Counted from the stretch's first letter, positions 43,868-52,101 are shown. The stretch: DNA of 64,000 nt from S5-A14a sp050908895 (GCA_050908895.1 CP171222.1:248001-312000); one strand, 5' to 3'. The notes: generated from the sequence alone by a model not told the origin. A program made the numbers and translations.

Positions 43868-45262
43868 TTATCCTGCCAATTTAAAAATATCAATTAAAAA
43901 AAACCATACAAGTCCATAATATGTTATAACCGCTACCATATCATTTACTGTAGTGATAAGCGGTCCTGACGCTACTGCAGGATCTATATTCATGCGATGG
44001 AAAAACATTGGAACGAGGGTACCTACAAGGCTTGATATCACCATTGCAATGACTAGTGATAGGCCTACACATCCTGCTATTAGAAAGGAAGTACCTATAG
44101 GCTGGGATTTAAATATATAAGTATATGCACTTATAAATATAATTGTTAAAAGTCCCAAGAGCAAACCGGTTGAAAAGCCTATCTTCATCTCTTTAAATAC
44201 TAACTTAAGCTTTTCCGTTGCCGTCACCTCTCCGTCCATAAGGACTCGTATTGTTACTGCAAGTGATTGTGTACCTACGTTGCCGGCCATATCTAGAATA
44301 AGAGACTGGAAACAAATTACGACCGGAATTACAGAAACTACAGTTTCAAATATTCCGACAACTGATGATACACCAATTCCAAGGAAAAGTAATATAATAA
44401 GCCATGGTAAGCGTTTTTTTATGCTTTCACCTGTCGTCTCATTAAGATCTTCCTCCGAACGTAGACCCCCTAGCCTTGCATAGTCTTCACTCATTTCATC
44501 ATCTACTACTTCGATGAGCTCTGAGGACGTAATCGCACCTAGTATTCTTCCATCTGCAGACAAAACAGGTATTGAATCTTCATCATATTCTTTGATACGC
44601 TCTATGCAGTCGCTAATTAATTCGTGATCATTAACATGAGGATAAGAAACACTTATAAGATTTTCAAGTTTATCCTCAACTCTTGCAATTATCAGGTCTT
44701 CAAGAGAAATAGCTCCATAGTACTTATCATCATTTCCTACAACATATAAGGTTGATATATTATCATGTTCACCAGCCTGTCTTATCAGATCACGCATGGC
44801 CCCTCTTATTGAAAAATTTTTTTTTATAACAACAAAATTTGTCGTCATTTTCCTACCAATCTCATTAGTGGGATAGGAAAGGATTAAATCAATATCAGCG
44901 CGAGATGATATGTTCATGGCACCTAAGAGGGCCTCTCTTTTATCTATGGCAAGCTTTTCAAGAATATCTACAGCATCATCAGAATCCATACATGAGAGAA
45001 TTTCAGCCGAGTGCTTTATTCCTATTTCATCTAGATATATTTCAGGATTATCTATGTATGAAATAATCTCTGATATATATTCAGCTCCCAGAATTGAGTA
45101 AAGAGATTTTCGCTCAGTTGAGGTTAGCTTTATTACCGCATCTGCAATGTCTTTCTTGTGGAAATCAGAAAGTGCAAGAAAAATCTCTTCTTTTCCAATT
45201 TCACTTCTAAATATAGAAAGCAGTTTGTTTATATAAATTGGTTCTTTAAGTATCTTTTTCAT
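43868..45262 (-). CDS. mgtE: MgtE magnesium transporter
   Basis: From the ATG at 45262 (GGAGG seven bases upstream) the protein is 464 residues. It has the MgtE N superhelical domain (about 1-125, with LAIDKREALLGAM), two CBS domains (NISTLYVVGNDDKYYGAISL and SIPVLSADGRILGAITSSEL) and five membrane helices with GNVGTQSLAVTIRVL and the pore-lining PAVASGPLITTVNDM. It is a Mg2+-gated Mg2+ channel. The 17-codon longer frame to 45304 would begin inside the leader terminator. The leader (45263-45520) holds a short ORF and an attenuator-like hairpin. Confidence 0.95.
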   Translation of the reverse strand: MKKILKEPIYINKLLSIFRSEIGKEEIFLALSDFHKKDIADAVIKLTSTERKSLYSILGAEYISEIISYIDNPEIYLDEIGIKHSAEILSCMDSDDAVDILEKLAIDKREALLGAMNISSRADIDLILSYPTNEIGRKMTTNFVVIKKNFSIRGAMRDLIRQAGEHDNISTLYVVGNDDKYYGAISLEDLIIARVEDKLENLISVSYPHVNDHELISDCIERIKEYDEDSIPVLSADGRILGAITSSELIEVVDDEMSEDYARLGGLRSEEDLNETTGESIKKRLPWLIILLFLGIGVSSVVGIFETVVSVIPVVICFQSLILDMAGNVGTQSLAVTIRVLMDGEVTATEKLKLVFKEMKIGFSTGLLLGLLTIIFISAYTYIFKSQPIGTSFLIAGCVGLSLVIAMVISSLVGTLVPMFFHRMNIDPAVASGPLITTVNDMVAVITYYGLVWFFLIDIFKLAG

Positions 45263-45294
45263 AAATATGCCTCCATTCCGGACTGAAAAGAGGC

Positions 45295-45376
45295 AAAAAA
45301 ACACATCGCCCCATTCTGCCCTGTTACTAGTTGTAGTTAATGTTTTCTACGTTAATCAGGAATTAAAGGCGATGTG
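45295..45376 (-). promoter_or_regulatory. Attenuator-like terminator in the mgtE leader
   Basis: In the minus-strand transcript CACATCGCC (45376-45368) pairs perfectly with GGCGATGTG (45310-45302), directly followed by seven U (45301-45295), just 33 bases before the mgtE start. Inner segments (CCTG/CAGG and GTAG/CTAC) extend the stem-loop. A terminator before the gene, behind its promoter, implies conditional read-through. Confidence 0.8.
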
Positions 45377-45402
45377 ACCGTAAAATCAAATACAATAAGG
45401 TG

Positions 45403-45492
45403 TCAGCAAAGTTTGCATGGCAGCCACATATTTAAAACGTATTCATCTTCGCCGTTGTTAAACCAGTTCCCGATACTGTCGCAACTGTCCAT
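45403..45492 (-). CDS. 29-codon leader ORF upstream of mgtE
   Basis: The ATG at 45492 has a perfect AAGGAGG eight bases upstream and lies about 28 bases after the predicted transcription start. The peptide begins MDSCDSIGNWFNN, has the acidic run GEDEY and ends WLPCKLC before TGA at 45403. The coding of the acidic run (GGCGAAGATG) is partly complementary to the 5' arm of the downstream terminator, offering an alternative pairing. No M-box sequence is visible, so I infer that translation of this ORF may sense Mg2+ or ribosome state. Acidic leader peptides that destabilise ribosomes at low Mg2+ are known for mgtA in enterobacteria. Confidence 0.65.
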   Translation of the reverse strand: MDSCDSIGNWFNNGEDEYVLNMWLPCKLC

Positions 45493-45525
45493 TTTCTTTA
45501 CCTCCTTGTATATTTTTCTTTATTT

Positions 45526-45554
45526 ATGATATCTGAATTGGTGATTTATGTCAA
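45526..45554 (-). promoter_or_regulatory. Promoter of the mgtE leader
   Basis: TTGACA at 45554-45549, a 17-base spacer and TATCAT at 45531-45526 on the minus strand. The predicted start near 45520 gives a leader of about 258 bases before mgtE. Confidence 0.82.
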
Positions 45555-45624
45555 CTTTAGCATAAATAAAAGCACCTGTTATTTAGGGCGATGTTATTAG
45601 TGAGTGTTATCCATAATTTTAAAT

Positions 45625-47067
45625 TTAAACTCTGATTTCCGAGTTGATACCGATAACATCTTTATTTTGTTTTATAATAGGATCAATAACTTCATTTAGG
45701 AAGTCAATAGTCTGCTCTTTGGCTCTACCGATAAAATTTTCGGGCTTGATAATTTCTTTAAGGCTTTCCTCGTCAATTCCAAAAGCCGGATCTGAGGCGA
45801 TTCTGATTAGAAGATCGTTAGGTTTTCCTTCTTCCTTTACAGTTCTGGCAGCGGCCATGGAGTGGGTTCTAATTTTTTCATGTAGTTCTTGCCTGTCTCC
45901 ACCTGCTTTTACCGCATCCATCATTATGTTTTCTGTAGCCATGAAAGGTAGTTCAGCCATTAGATGGGCTTCTATAACCTTAGGATACACAACAAGTCCA
46001 TCGGCGATGTTGTTGAATAGTTCAAGAATACCATCAGTCGCAAGAAAGGCTTCCGGCACGGAGAGTCTTTTGTTAGCGGAGTCGTCTAGGGTACGTTCAA
46101 ACCATTGGGTTGCAGCCGTAATCGCAGGGTTTGTGTTGTTGACAATTACGTAATTTGCTAGGGCTGCCATACGCTCTGATCGCATTGGATTTCTTTTATA
46201 TGCCATGGCGGATGAACCAATCTGGTTTTTCTCAAATGGTTCTTCAATTTGTTTCATATGTTGAAGGAGACGAATATCGTTGCTAAATTTATGAGCCGAT
46301 TGAGCGATGCCTGATAAAACGTTGAGGACTCGGCTATCCACTTTTCTTGAATAGGTTTGTCCGGAAACGGGATAGCATGATGAAAATCCCATTTTTTCTG
46401 CAATTTTCTGGTCTAGAAGTTTGCACTTTTCGTGATCACCCTCGAAGAGTTCAAGAAAACTTGCCTGAGTGCCGGTAGTTCCTTTAGAACCTAGAAGTTT
46501 AAGGCTTCCTGAAACGTAGTCAAGGTCTTCTAAATCAAGAAAAAGTTCGTTTAGCCACAGGGTAGCTCTTTTTCCAACAGATGTAGGTTGGGCTGCTTGA
46601 TAGTGGGTGTAGGCCAGCGTAGGCAAATCTGCATATTCACGAGCAAATTTAGACAATGAATACATAGTGTTTATAAGTTTTTTTCGAATAAGTCCAAGAC
46701 CTTCCGCCATAAGGATTATATCAGTATTGTCACCGACGTAGCAAGAAGTTGCACCTAGGTGGATAATTCCCTTGGCATTTGGACAAAGAGTTCCGTAGGC
46801 GTGAACATGAGCCATAACATCATGTCTGACCTTTGCTTCTCTTTCCTCAGCTACTTCAAAATTAATGTCGTCAACATGTTCCTTTAGTTCGTAAATTTGC
46901 TCTTTTGTAATTGGAAGTCCCAGTTCCATTTCTGATTCGGCCAAGGCAATCCAAAGCTTGCGCCAAGTTCTGAATTTCTTGAGCGGTGAGAAAAGCTCTT
47001 TCATCTCTTTCCCTGCATACCTTTGGGACAGAGGGCTAATATAAAATTCGTTCATAGATGTCTCCAT
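45625..47067 (-). CDS. purB: Adenylosuccinate lyase
   Basis: The 480-residue enzyme is the longer PurB type: YISPLSQRYAGKEMKELFSP, THYQAAQPTSVGKRATLWLN, GTTGTQASFLELFEGDHEK and the fumarase-family signature SSAMAYKRNPMRSERM. It cleaves SAICAR and adenylosuccinate in purine synthesis. The frame can start at 47067 or at an ATG at 47055 (MNEFYIS) that has GGAG six bases upstream and matches the usual family start; I cannot decide. It stands alone, with the mgtE leader downstream. Confidence 0.94.
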   Translation of the reverse strand: METSMNEFYISPLSQRYAGKEMKELFSPLKKFRTWRKLWIALAESEMELGLPITKEQIYELKEHVDDINFEVAEEREAKVRHDVMAHVHAYGTLCPNAKGIIHLGATSCYVGDNTDIILMAEGLGLIRKKLINTMYSLSKFAREYADLPTLAYTHYQAAQPTSVGKRATLWLNELFLDLEDLDYVSGSLKLLGSKGTTGTQASFLELFEGDHEKCKLLDQKIAEKMGFSSCYPVSGQTYSRKVDSRVLNVLSGIAQSAHKFSNDIRLLQHMKQIEEPFEKNQIGSSAMAYKRNPMRSERMAALANYVIVNNTNPAITAATQWFERTLDDSANKRLSVPEAFLATDGILELFNNIADGLVVYPKVIEAHLMAELPFMATENIMMDAVKAGGDRQELHEKIRTHSMAAARTVKEEGKPNDLLIRIASDPAFGIDEESLKEIIKPENFIGRAKEQTIDFLNEVIDPIIKQNKDVIGINSEIRV

Positions 47068-47181
47068 AATCTGTACCTTTACAATATATTTAACACATTA
47101 CTTTTATACCATAAAATACCTGTTTTTTCAAGGGTTTACGCTACTTTAAGAGTAAATTTGACGTAAGGAAAATATAGCACA

Positions 47182-47218
47182 TAAAAAAAGAAAGCCCATT
47201 TTAAATAGGCTTTCTGAG
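47182..47218 (-). terminator. Terminator after the NrdD-like gene
   Basis: On the minus strand AGAAAGCC (47215-47208) pairs with GGCTTTCT (47196-47189) across an 11-base loop and is followed by seven T. Confidence 0.85.
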
Positions 47219-47249
47219 TTACATCATCATGCTAATTTTCAAAATAATA

Positions 47250-47534
47250 TTATAAAGCTGTTGTAATGTTAGATCCACAAATATCGTGCTTAACCCTTGC
47301 GGCTTCTTCCTTAGCTTTAGCATTATTCCAGTGATCCATGGTTCCTACCAAATAACCGGTAATTCTTCTAATTCTTTCGAATTCAACAGGTGCAAACTTA
47401 TAACTTAAATCAGCAAAATCACCATCTAAGTTAATGTGTATAGATTCAAGTTTTCTATTGTGCTTCTCTTCTATGTAGTCTATGTATTTCTGAGCTTCCG
47501 CATTGGTAGCATTACCTGTAATCTTAACGTTCAT
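47250..47534 (-). CDS. Small NrdD-like protein
   Basis: The 94-residue protein has MNVKITGNATNAEAQKYIDY at the start and VEFERIRRITGYLVGTMDHW, then NNAKAKEEAARVKHDI, at the end. The E-R-x-x-R-I-T-G-Y-L-V-G segment recalls the C-terminal region of anaerobic ribonucleotide reductases, but the CxxC zinc site and glycyl-radical loop are missing. Short stand-alone copies of this region are, from memory, often labelled as anaerobic NTP reductase. Its function is unknown. AGAAGAGGTGGGAA is the ribosome site, and a terminator follows, so it is a complete single-gene unit. Confidence 0.6.
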   Translation of the reverse strand: MNVKITGNATNAEAQKYIDYIEEKHNRKLESIHINLDGDFADLSYKFAPVEFERIRRITGYLVGTMDHWNNAKAKEEAARVKHDICGSNITTAL

Positions 47535-47649
47535 TTCCCACCTCTTCTAATTAAATATAATGTGTATTTATATAACTTTTACCTACGATAACTATACACG
47601 AATTATATCACAATTAAACAAGATATGGTAGATATAAATGAAAAATATT

Positions 47650-48999
47650 TTAAAAACTACTTTTGCTTGTGTTTTTCCAAATTCCCATTTTTTCAGCTTC
47701 TTTTATCAAGGAATCTTGGAAATCAGGATGAGCAATACTTATGAGGGCCTCAGCTCTCTCCCAAGTGGATTTACCTTTAAGATTAACAGCACCGAATTCT
47801 GTAACAACATAATGTGTACATGATCTCGGAGTGGTTACCACATAACCCGGTTTCATAGCAGGAGTAATAAGGGAAATTCTCTCTCCGTTAAGGATTTTTG
47901 TCGAAGGTGTGCACATAAAACTTTGTCCTCCATCTGAATGATATGCTCCCTGGACAAAGTCAAGCTGTCCACCGGTTCCTGAAATATGAGTGAAGTTTGA
48001 TGATTCAGAGCAAACCTGTCCATATAGGTCCAAAATTATACAGCTATTAACAGAAACAAAGTTATCCATACTTGCTATTACACTTTGATTGTTTACATAG
48101 TCAACCGGTGCAACATAACAAATGGAGTTATCGTCTATAAAATCATATAACTCTTTTGTTCCTCCGGCAAAAGCGTAGACTAATTTTCCTGGTAAAAGCT
48201 TCTTGTTTCCTGTAAGTTTGCCGGCTTTAAAAAGCTCAAGATAACCATCTACCAGCATCTCTGTGTGACCTGATAAATTTTTAATGTCGGAATTTGCTAT
48301 TAGGCTTCCAATTGTTGAAGGCAAAGCCCCTATACCAAGCTGGATAGTACTGTTATCCTTTATTTTTTCAACGACAAATTCTGCAATTTTCTTGTCTATA
48401 TCGGTTTTTTCCCCATTAGGGATAGTAGCAACCGGTTTGTTAGAGCTTTCAACTACATAGTCAACATCTGCTATGTTAATAATGTTTTCGGAACCAAGTG
48501 CTCTTGGCATATTTTCGTTTACTTCCAGAACTACCATTTTAGCACTCTTTACAACTCCCCATATATCTGAGACTTGAGGTCCTAGGTTGAAGTTGCCGTA
48601 TTCGTCCATAGGACATACTGACATCATGGCAATATCAATACCGCAGTCGTTGTTTGGCCAGTATGATGGGAGCTCATTAAAATTCATAGGTATATAGCTA
48701 CATTTACCCTCTTTGCCCATTTTTCGATCAGCGCCGGTGAAATGAGCAGAAGCAAACTTGAATTGGTCAAGAGGATAACCAGCCTTGTAAACTTCCCATG
48801 GAGCGTGGATAGCTACTGTAGATAAAATTTCTATTCCTTTTAAATCACTTCTTGTTGCTAGAGCTTCATCAAGATCGTTAACGGCACCAATACCCAGACC
48901 GAAATGAACGCGCATATTGTCTTTTACCAAATTTGCTGCCTGAGGTGCTGTAATCAGCTTCTTTTTATAATTTTCTTTAATCTCTTTTAATTCATACAT
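47650..48999 (-). CDS. Acetyl-CoA hydrolase/transferase family CoA-transferase (butyryl-CoA:acetate or 4-hydroxybutyrate type)
   Basis: From the ATG at 48999 (GAGGG six bases upstream) the protein is 449 residues. It has NMRVHFGLGIGAVNDLDEAL, GADRKMGKEGKCSYIPMNF, QLGIGALPSTIGSLI and the putative catalytic Glu in SGHTEMLVDGYLELF. Such enzymes exchange CoA between acyl-CoA and acetate, often the last step of butyrate formation. The substrate cannot be set by eye. A TTG-start frame to 49014 is rejected. An ACH1-type hydrolase is the alternative. Confidence 0.87.
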   Translation of the reverse strand: MYELKEIKENYKKKLITAPQAANLVKDNMRVHFGLGIGAVNDLDEALATRSDLKGIEILSTVAIHAPWEVYKAGYPLDQFKFASAHFTGADRKMGKEGKCSYIPMNFNELPSYWPNNDCGIDIAMMSVCPMDEYGNFNLGPQVSDIWGVVKSAKMVVLEVNENMPRALGSENIINIADVDYVVESSNKPVATIPNGEKTDIDKKIAEFVVEKIKDNSTIQLGIGALPSTIGSLIANSDIKNLSGHTEMLVDGYLELFKAGKLTGNKKLLPGKLVYAFAGGTKELYDFIDDNSICYVAPVDYVNNQSVIASMDNFVSVNSCIILDLYGQVCSESSNFTHISGTGGQLDFVQGAYHSDGGQSFMCTPSTKILNGERISLITPAMKPGYVVTTPRSCTHYVVTEFGAVNLKGKSTWERAEALISIAHPDFQDSLIKEAEKMGIWKNTSKSSF

Positions 49000-49109
49000 T
49001 TGATACCCTCGCAATCAATCGTAAAATATAATTGCCAACAAATTAACAATATTGACATGACTGTATTGTACTATATTGTTAATTTATATTCAAGCTTTTT
49101 GCATGATTA

Positions 49110-49160
49110 AAAATAATAAAAATAGTGGTATGCCCAATTTTGTGATTTTGACATACCACT
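49110..49160 (-). terminator. Terminator after the FMN-binding surface protein
   Basis: AGTGGTATG (complement of 49160-49152) pairs with CATACCACT (49132-49124), followed by ATTTTTATTATTTTT on the minus strand. Confidence 0.82.
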
Positions 49161-49199
49161 TTCCGGATAAAAATCTTTTTATTGACTTATATAATTTGT

Positions 49200-50003
49200 T
49201 TAAAATATTTTTTTTCGTGCTATTAAGGCATCTACTTTAATTACGCTGTCGTCTGAAAAAGAAATTATTACATGTACGTTTGGTAGTATGGGAGAAATAG
49301 GATTTTCTTTTTCAATAATTTTCATAATAACAGCATCTGCCGGCAAGTTTGTGATACTTTGGCGAATGTGAGAAGCTGTTATGTCTTCTTCCTCCGGGAC
49401 AACAACCATTTTTTTCTGTGGTACGAAGTCTTTAGCGAATCCTTCAGGGTTTTCTTTATCATCAATATCCTCTACTTTGGACCCAAGCTTTAGTAATTTA
49501 AAATTCCAATTTGTTCTATCAAACTTGAATTTTTTACTATTTGATGAAGATGATATGCTTCCTAAAATTCTAACGTCTTCGCCATTGTATTTACCTTTTT
49601 TGTCTTTTGATATGAATATTCCTTCCTTACTTTTATCCATTGAAAGGGTAAAGGTATGATTGTTGGAATCATCATCTGTATATACTACATCAAATACTAT
49701 ATCTTTACCAATTAGGGATTTTGCCTTATTAATATCTTCCTCGTTTACTGTGAAAACTTCACCAGCGGAATCTTCAAGGACTATTTTATCTTCATCATTA
49801 ACATTTGATCCTTTTTCTTTCATTACTATTGAATGGAACTTCAAAGAAATGGATTCCGGATTGTTGTCCGGATTTTGATCCTTTTTTTCATTAACTTTTA
49901 TATTTATATTACTTGCTTCCAGCAAATAAGATTGATTAATTTTCTTTAATTCATCGAAGCTGACCTTTACATAGAAAATTTTTTCTTTATCAACAAATTT
50001 CAT
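49200..50003 (-). CDS. C-terminal continuation of the frameshifted FMN-binding protein
   Basis: The open frame actually runs without a stop from about 50226 to 49200. Its translation (ELLPASGIVIRKKGDSDKDW..., then the ATG-started 267 residues) continues directly from the 50105-51916 gene once one A is added to the A7 run at 50227-50233. Content is strand-rich and Lys/Asp/Ser-rich with no known motif (SISLKFHSIVMKEKG, ILGSISSSSNSKKFKFD, NVHVIISFSDDSVIKVDAL). The ATG at 50003 has only a poorly spaced AGGA, so independent translation is doubtful. Confidence 0.7.
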   Translation of the reverse strand: MKFVDKEKIFYVKVSFDELKKINQSYLLEASNINIKVNEKKDQNPDNNPESISLKFHSIVMKEKGSNVNDEDKIVLEDSAGEVFTVNEEDINKAKSLIGKDIVFDVVYTDDDSNNHTFTLSMDKSKEGIFISKDKKGKYNGEDVRILGSISSSSNSKKFKFDRTNWNFKLLKLGSKVEDIDDKENPEGFAKDFVPQKKMVVVPEEEDITASHIRQSITNLPADAVIMKIIEKENPISPILPNVHVIISFSDDSVIKVDALIARKKIF

Positions 50004-50104
50004 ATCCTGAGTAGGATTGGAAGAAACCAGAGGAATAATTTTTTCCTTATTGTTTAAAGTGGTAACGAGACCAAATTCAACTTCTTTATTTAGTAGATTA
50101 GATT

Positions 50105-51916
50105 TTAACTCGTCTGAAATTGTGATTTTAAGACCTTCGTTTTCAAATCTACCGATTTTTTGCCAATCTTTATCACTATCTCCTTTTTTTCGGATAACAA
50201 TACCGCTTGCGGGAAGTAATTCTTTCTTTTTTTCACCGTTATCACGTGTAGCGGCTTGAAAGAACCTGTCGGAGTATGTAGAATTTCGAGATATAATCCT
50301 TCTTCACCCACAACTGACTCATCTAGTGTCATATTGTCGGATATTTCCTCTTTCGAAAAACGTTCTACAATTTTAAGCTTGTTCTCTTTAAATTTGTTGT
50401 AAGGGATGATTTCCTTTTCTCCATTCTTTTTTTCTAATCGAACTTTAAGACCGGAAAGATTCAATTTATCGCCCGTATAATATTCATGAGGGAAATTACC
50501 TTCAATAAAGAAGTCATTTATTGTAATATCCTTTTTTGCTTTAGACAATGCATCAACAACTGCATTAACAGTACCTCTTCCGGTATATGTTGCTCCGCTT
50601 ACAACATCTACTTTGTTGTAGCCTTTCTTTAAAAGATTCTGTTTAACTATATTAAGAAGCTCGTCTTTTTGTATTCCTTCTCTTATTCCGGATAGGTCAG
50701 GATTGTTTAAATATTTTTTAGTGGCGTTTATATATGCCTCTTGGCTTCCGCCATTGGATTTTCCTTCGTCATAAATAAGCTTACTTATTGCAAACAAATC
50801 GTTTAATTGTTTTCTGATATTTCTAGGATTTTGATTTTTCTTTAAGATATCAATCATACCGTTGAATCCGATAGATTCGTATATAGATCCATCGTCTATT
50901 TGTTTGTCTTGTCGTTTTTTTACATCGGTAATTTTACCATCGTCGACAGTTACAATAACCTGAATCGGATTGGTATATCTTCTACCTTCGTATTGACCGT
51001 AGTAAGTCCCATCTTCATATTTTGTGTTTTTATCCAATTCTTCCATTTCAGATGTAGTAGAGAGCTTATAGTGAGAATTATCAGGCTGAACAGGCACGTC
51101 AGGCTTAACATCAGGCTGAACAGGCACGTCAGGCTTAACATCAGGCTGAACAGGCACGTCAGGCTTAACATCAGGCTGAACAGGCACGTCAGGCTTAACA
51201 TCAGGCTGAACAGGCACGTCAGGCTTAACATCAGGCTGAACAGGCACGTCAGGCTTAACGTCAGGCTGAACAGGCACGTCAGGCTGGGTTGCGCCAGGAT
51301 TTGTAGGAATATTTCCCTTTAAATCAGCTTTATTAATAACACCAATAAAAGAACCGGATTGGTTATTTTCGATGGTAGGTATATTTTGAAATAATTTCTC
51401 TCCTATATTGAGTTTTTCAATTTTATTATATTTACTAAGATTTTTATTTGTATATGCGTTAACCTGTTGGGTAGCTGCAAACGGCACTGCAAATAAAAGA
51501 CCTGCCATTAAGATAAGAGCAATATTACCTTTAATTTCAACAGATTTATGTTTTTTCCTATAAATTAAAAAACCAAAAAAAACTGACCCAACGGTTATAA
51601 TCAGATAAATAGGTAAATACGATGAATCGCCGGTTCTTGTCTTGGATGCTGAATGTAAATTGGAATTTGTAGAAGCATCCTCATAAACCATTAGATATTC
51701 TGCATCTTTTTGTGCTCTGATATCCGGAATGCCCTTTTTTAGATGAGAGATTTCATCTTTACTTAATTCAGATTTAGTCACAAATTCATATTTAATTGTC
51801 ACTTTGTTATTATCTGTTGAGACAGCAAAAGTCTTTATTTGTGAAAAAAATAAACACATAACAACAATTGCAATTAAGGCAATAATTGATTTGAAAAAAT
51901 TATTAATTTTGACCAT
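50105..51916 (-). CDS. FMN-binding-domain surface protein with decapeptide repeats, frameshifted near its end
   Basis: 603 codons are read before an out-of-frame stop. In order: signal peptide (about 1-32), a polar region, a membrane helix near 102-120 (IYLIITVGSVFFGFLIYRKK), a second signal-like segment ending near 153, about seven copies of PDVPVQPDVK (about 210-277), and an FMN_bind domain (YEDGTYYGQYEGRRYTNPIQ to VVSGATYTGRGTVNAVVDAL). SGATYT matches the site where FMN is covalently attached by ApbE. Such proteins serve extracellular or membrane electron transfer. Correcting the poly(A) run gives one protein of about 905 residues. AAGGAGG precedes the ATG by 7. Confidence 0.88.
   Translation of the reverse strand: MVKINNFFKSIIALIAIVVMCLFFSQIKTFAVSTDNNKVTIKYEFVTKSELSKDEISHLKKGIPDIRAQKDAEYLMVYEDASTNSNLHSASKTRTGDSSYLPIYLIITVGSVFFGFLIYRKKHKSVEIKGNIALILMAGLLFAVPFAATQQVNAYTNKNLSKYNKIEKLNIGEKLFQNIPTIENNQSGSFIGVINKADLKGNIPTNPGATQPDVPVQPDVKPDVPVQPDVKPDVPVQPDVKPDVPVQPDVKPDVPVQPDVKPDVPVQPDVKPDVPVQPDNSHYKLSTTSEMEELDKNTKYEDGTYYGQYEGRRYTNPIQVIVTVDDGKITDVKKRQDKQIDDGSIYESIGFNGMIDILKKNQNPRNIRKQLNDLFAISKLIYDEGKSNGGSQEAYINATKKYLNNPDLSGIREGIQKDELLNIVKQNLLKKGYNKVDVVSGATYTGRGTVNAVVDALSKAKKDITINDFFIEGNFPHEYYTGDKLNLSGLKVRLEKKNGEKEIIPYNKFKENKLKIVERFSKEEISDNMTLDESVVGEEGLYLEILHTPTGSFKPLHVITVKKRKNYFPQAVLLSEKKEIVIKIGKKSVDLKTKVLKSQFQTS
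51081..51285 (-). repeat. 30-bp tandem repeat, six full copies plus a partial one
   Basis: The plus strand repeats a 30-base unit beginning TCAGGCTGAACAGGCACGTC at 51081, 51111, 51141, 51171, 51201 and 51231, with a 25-base partial copy at 51261. Units are identical except for one base (A to G) at 51260. Each encodes PDVPVQPDVK on the minus strand. Near-perfect identity indicates recent expansion. Confidence 0.96.
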
Positions 51917-51933
51917 AAATTTTCCTCCTTACA

Positions 51934-52034
51934 TGGCATACGATGCCACTTTAATTTTTATAAATATTGTCACTGCGGTTAGCTTATGCTAACAATATTG
52001 AGGCTATTATAAAACTCTGATATTCTATTGTCAA
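51934..52034 (-). promoter_or_regulatory. Consensus promoter with nested palindromes upstream of the FMN-binding protein
   Basis: TTGACA (52034-52029), 17 bases and TATAAT (52011-52006) match the sigma-A consensus exactly. AATATTGT/ACAATATT arms at 51963-51970 and 51992-51999 enclose GTTAGCTTATGCTAAC (51978-51993) at the start point. TGGCAT-ACG-ATGCCA (51934-51948) lies four bases before the ribosome site. These look like an operator and a leader hairpin. Confidence 0.75.
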
Positions 52035-52101
52035 TATTTTGCAAGAGTATATTATTTTATTTTTTTGTATATCTTTAGTGAAATTGAGATTTGAAGCAAA
52101 T

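Noticed and set aside
45263..45560. M-box (ykoK) magnesium riboswitch before mgtE
   Set aside because: The conserved M-box core sequences are not visible; the leader instead has an ORF and a terminator. A covariance search would be decisive.
51081..51285. Possible CRISPR-like repeat array
   Set aside because: The 30-base units are directly joined with no spacers and stay in frame within the FMN-binding protein, so they are coding tandem repeats.
50900..51322. Open frames opposite the repeat region (both strands)
   Set aside because: They exist only because the 30-bp unit has no stops in several frames; Arg/Asn/His-rich or Leu/Ser/Thr-rich periodic translations are artefacts.
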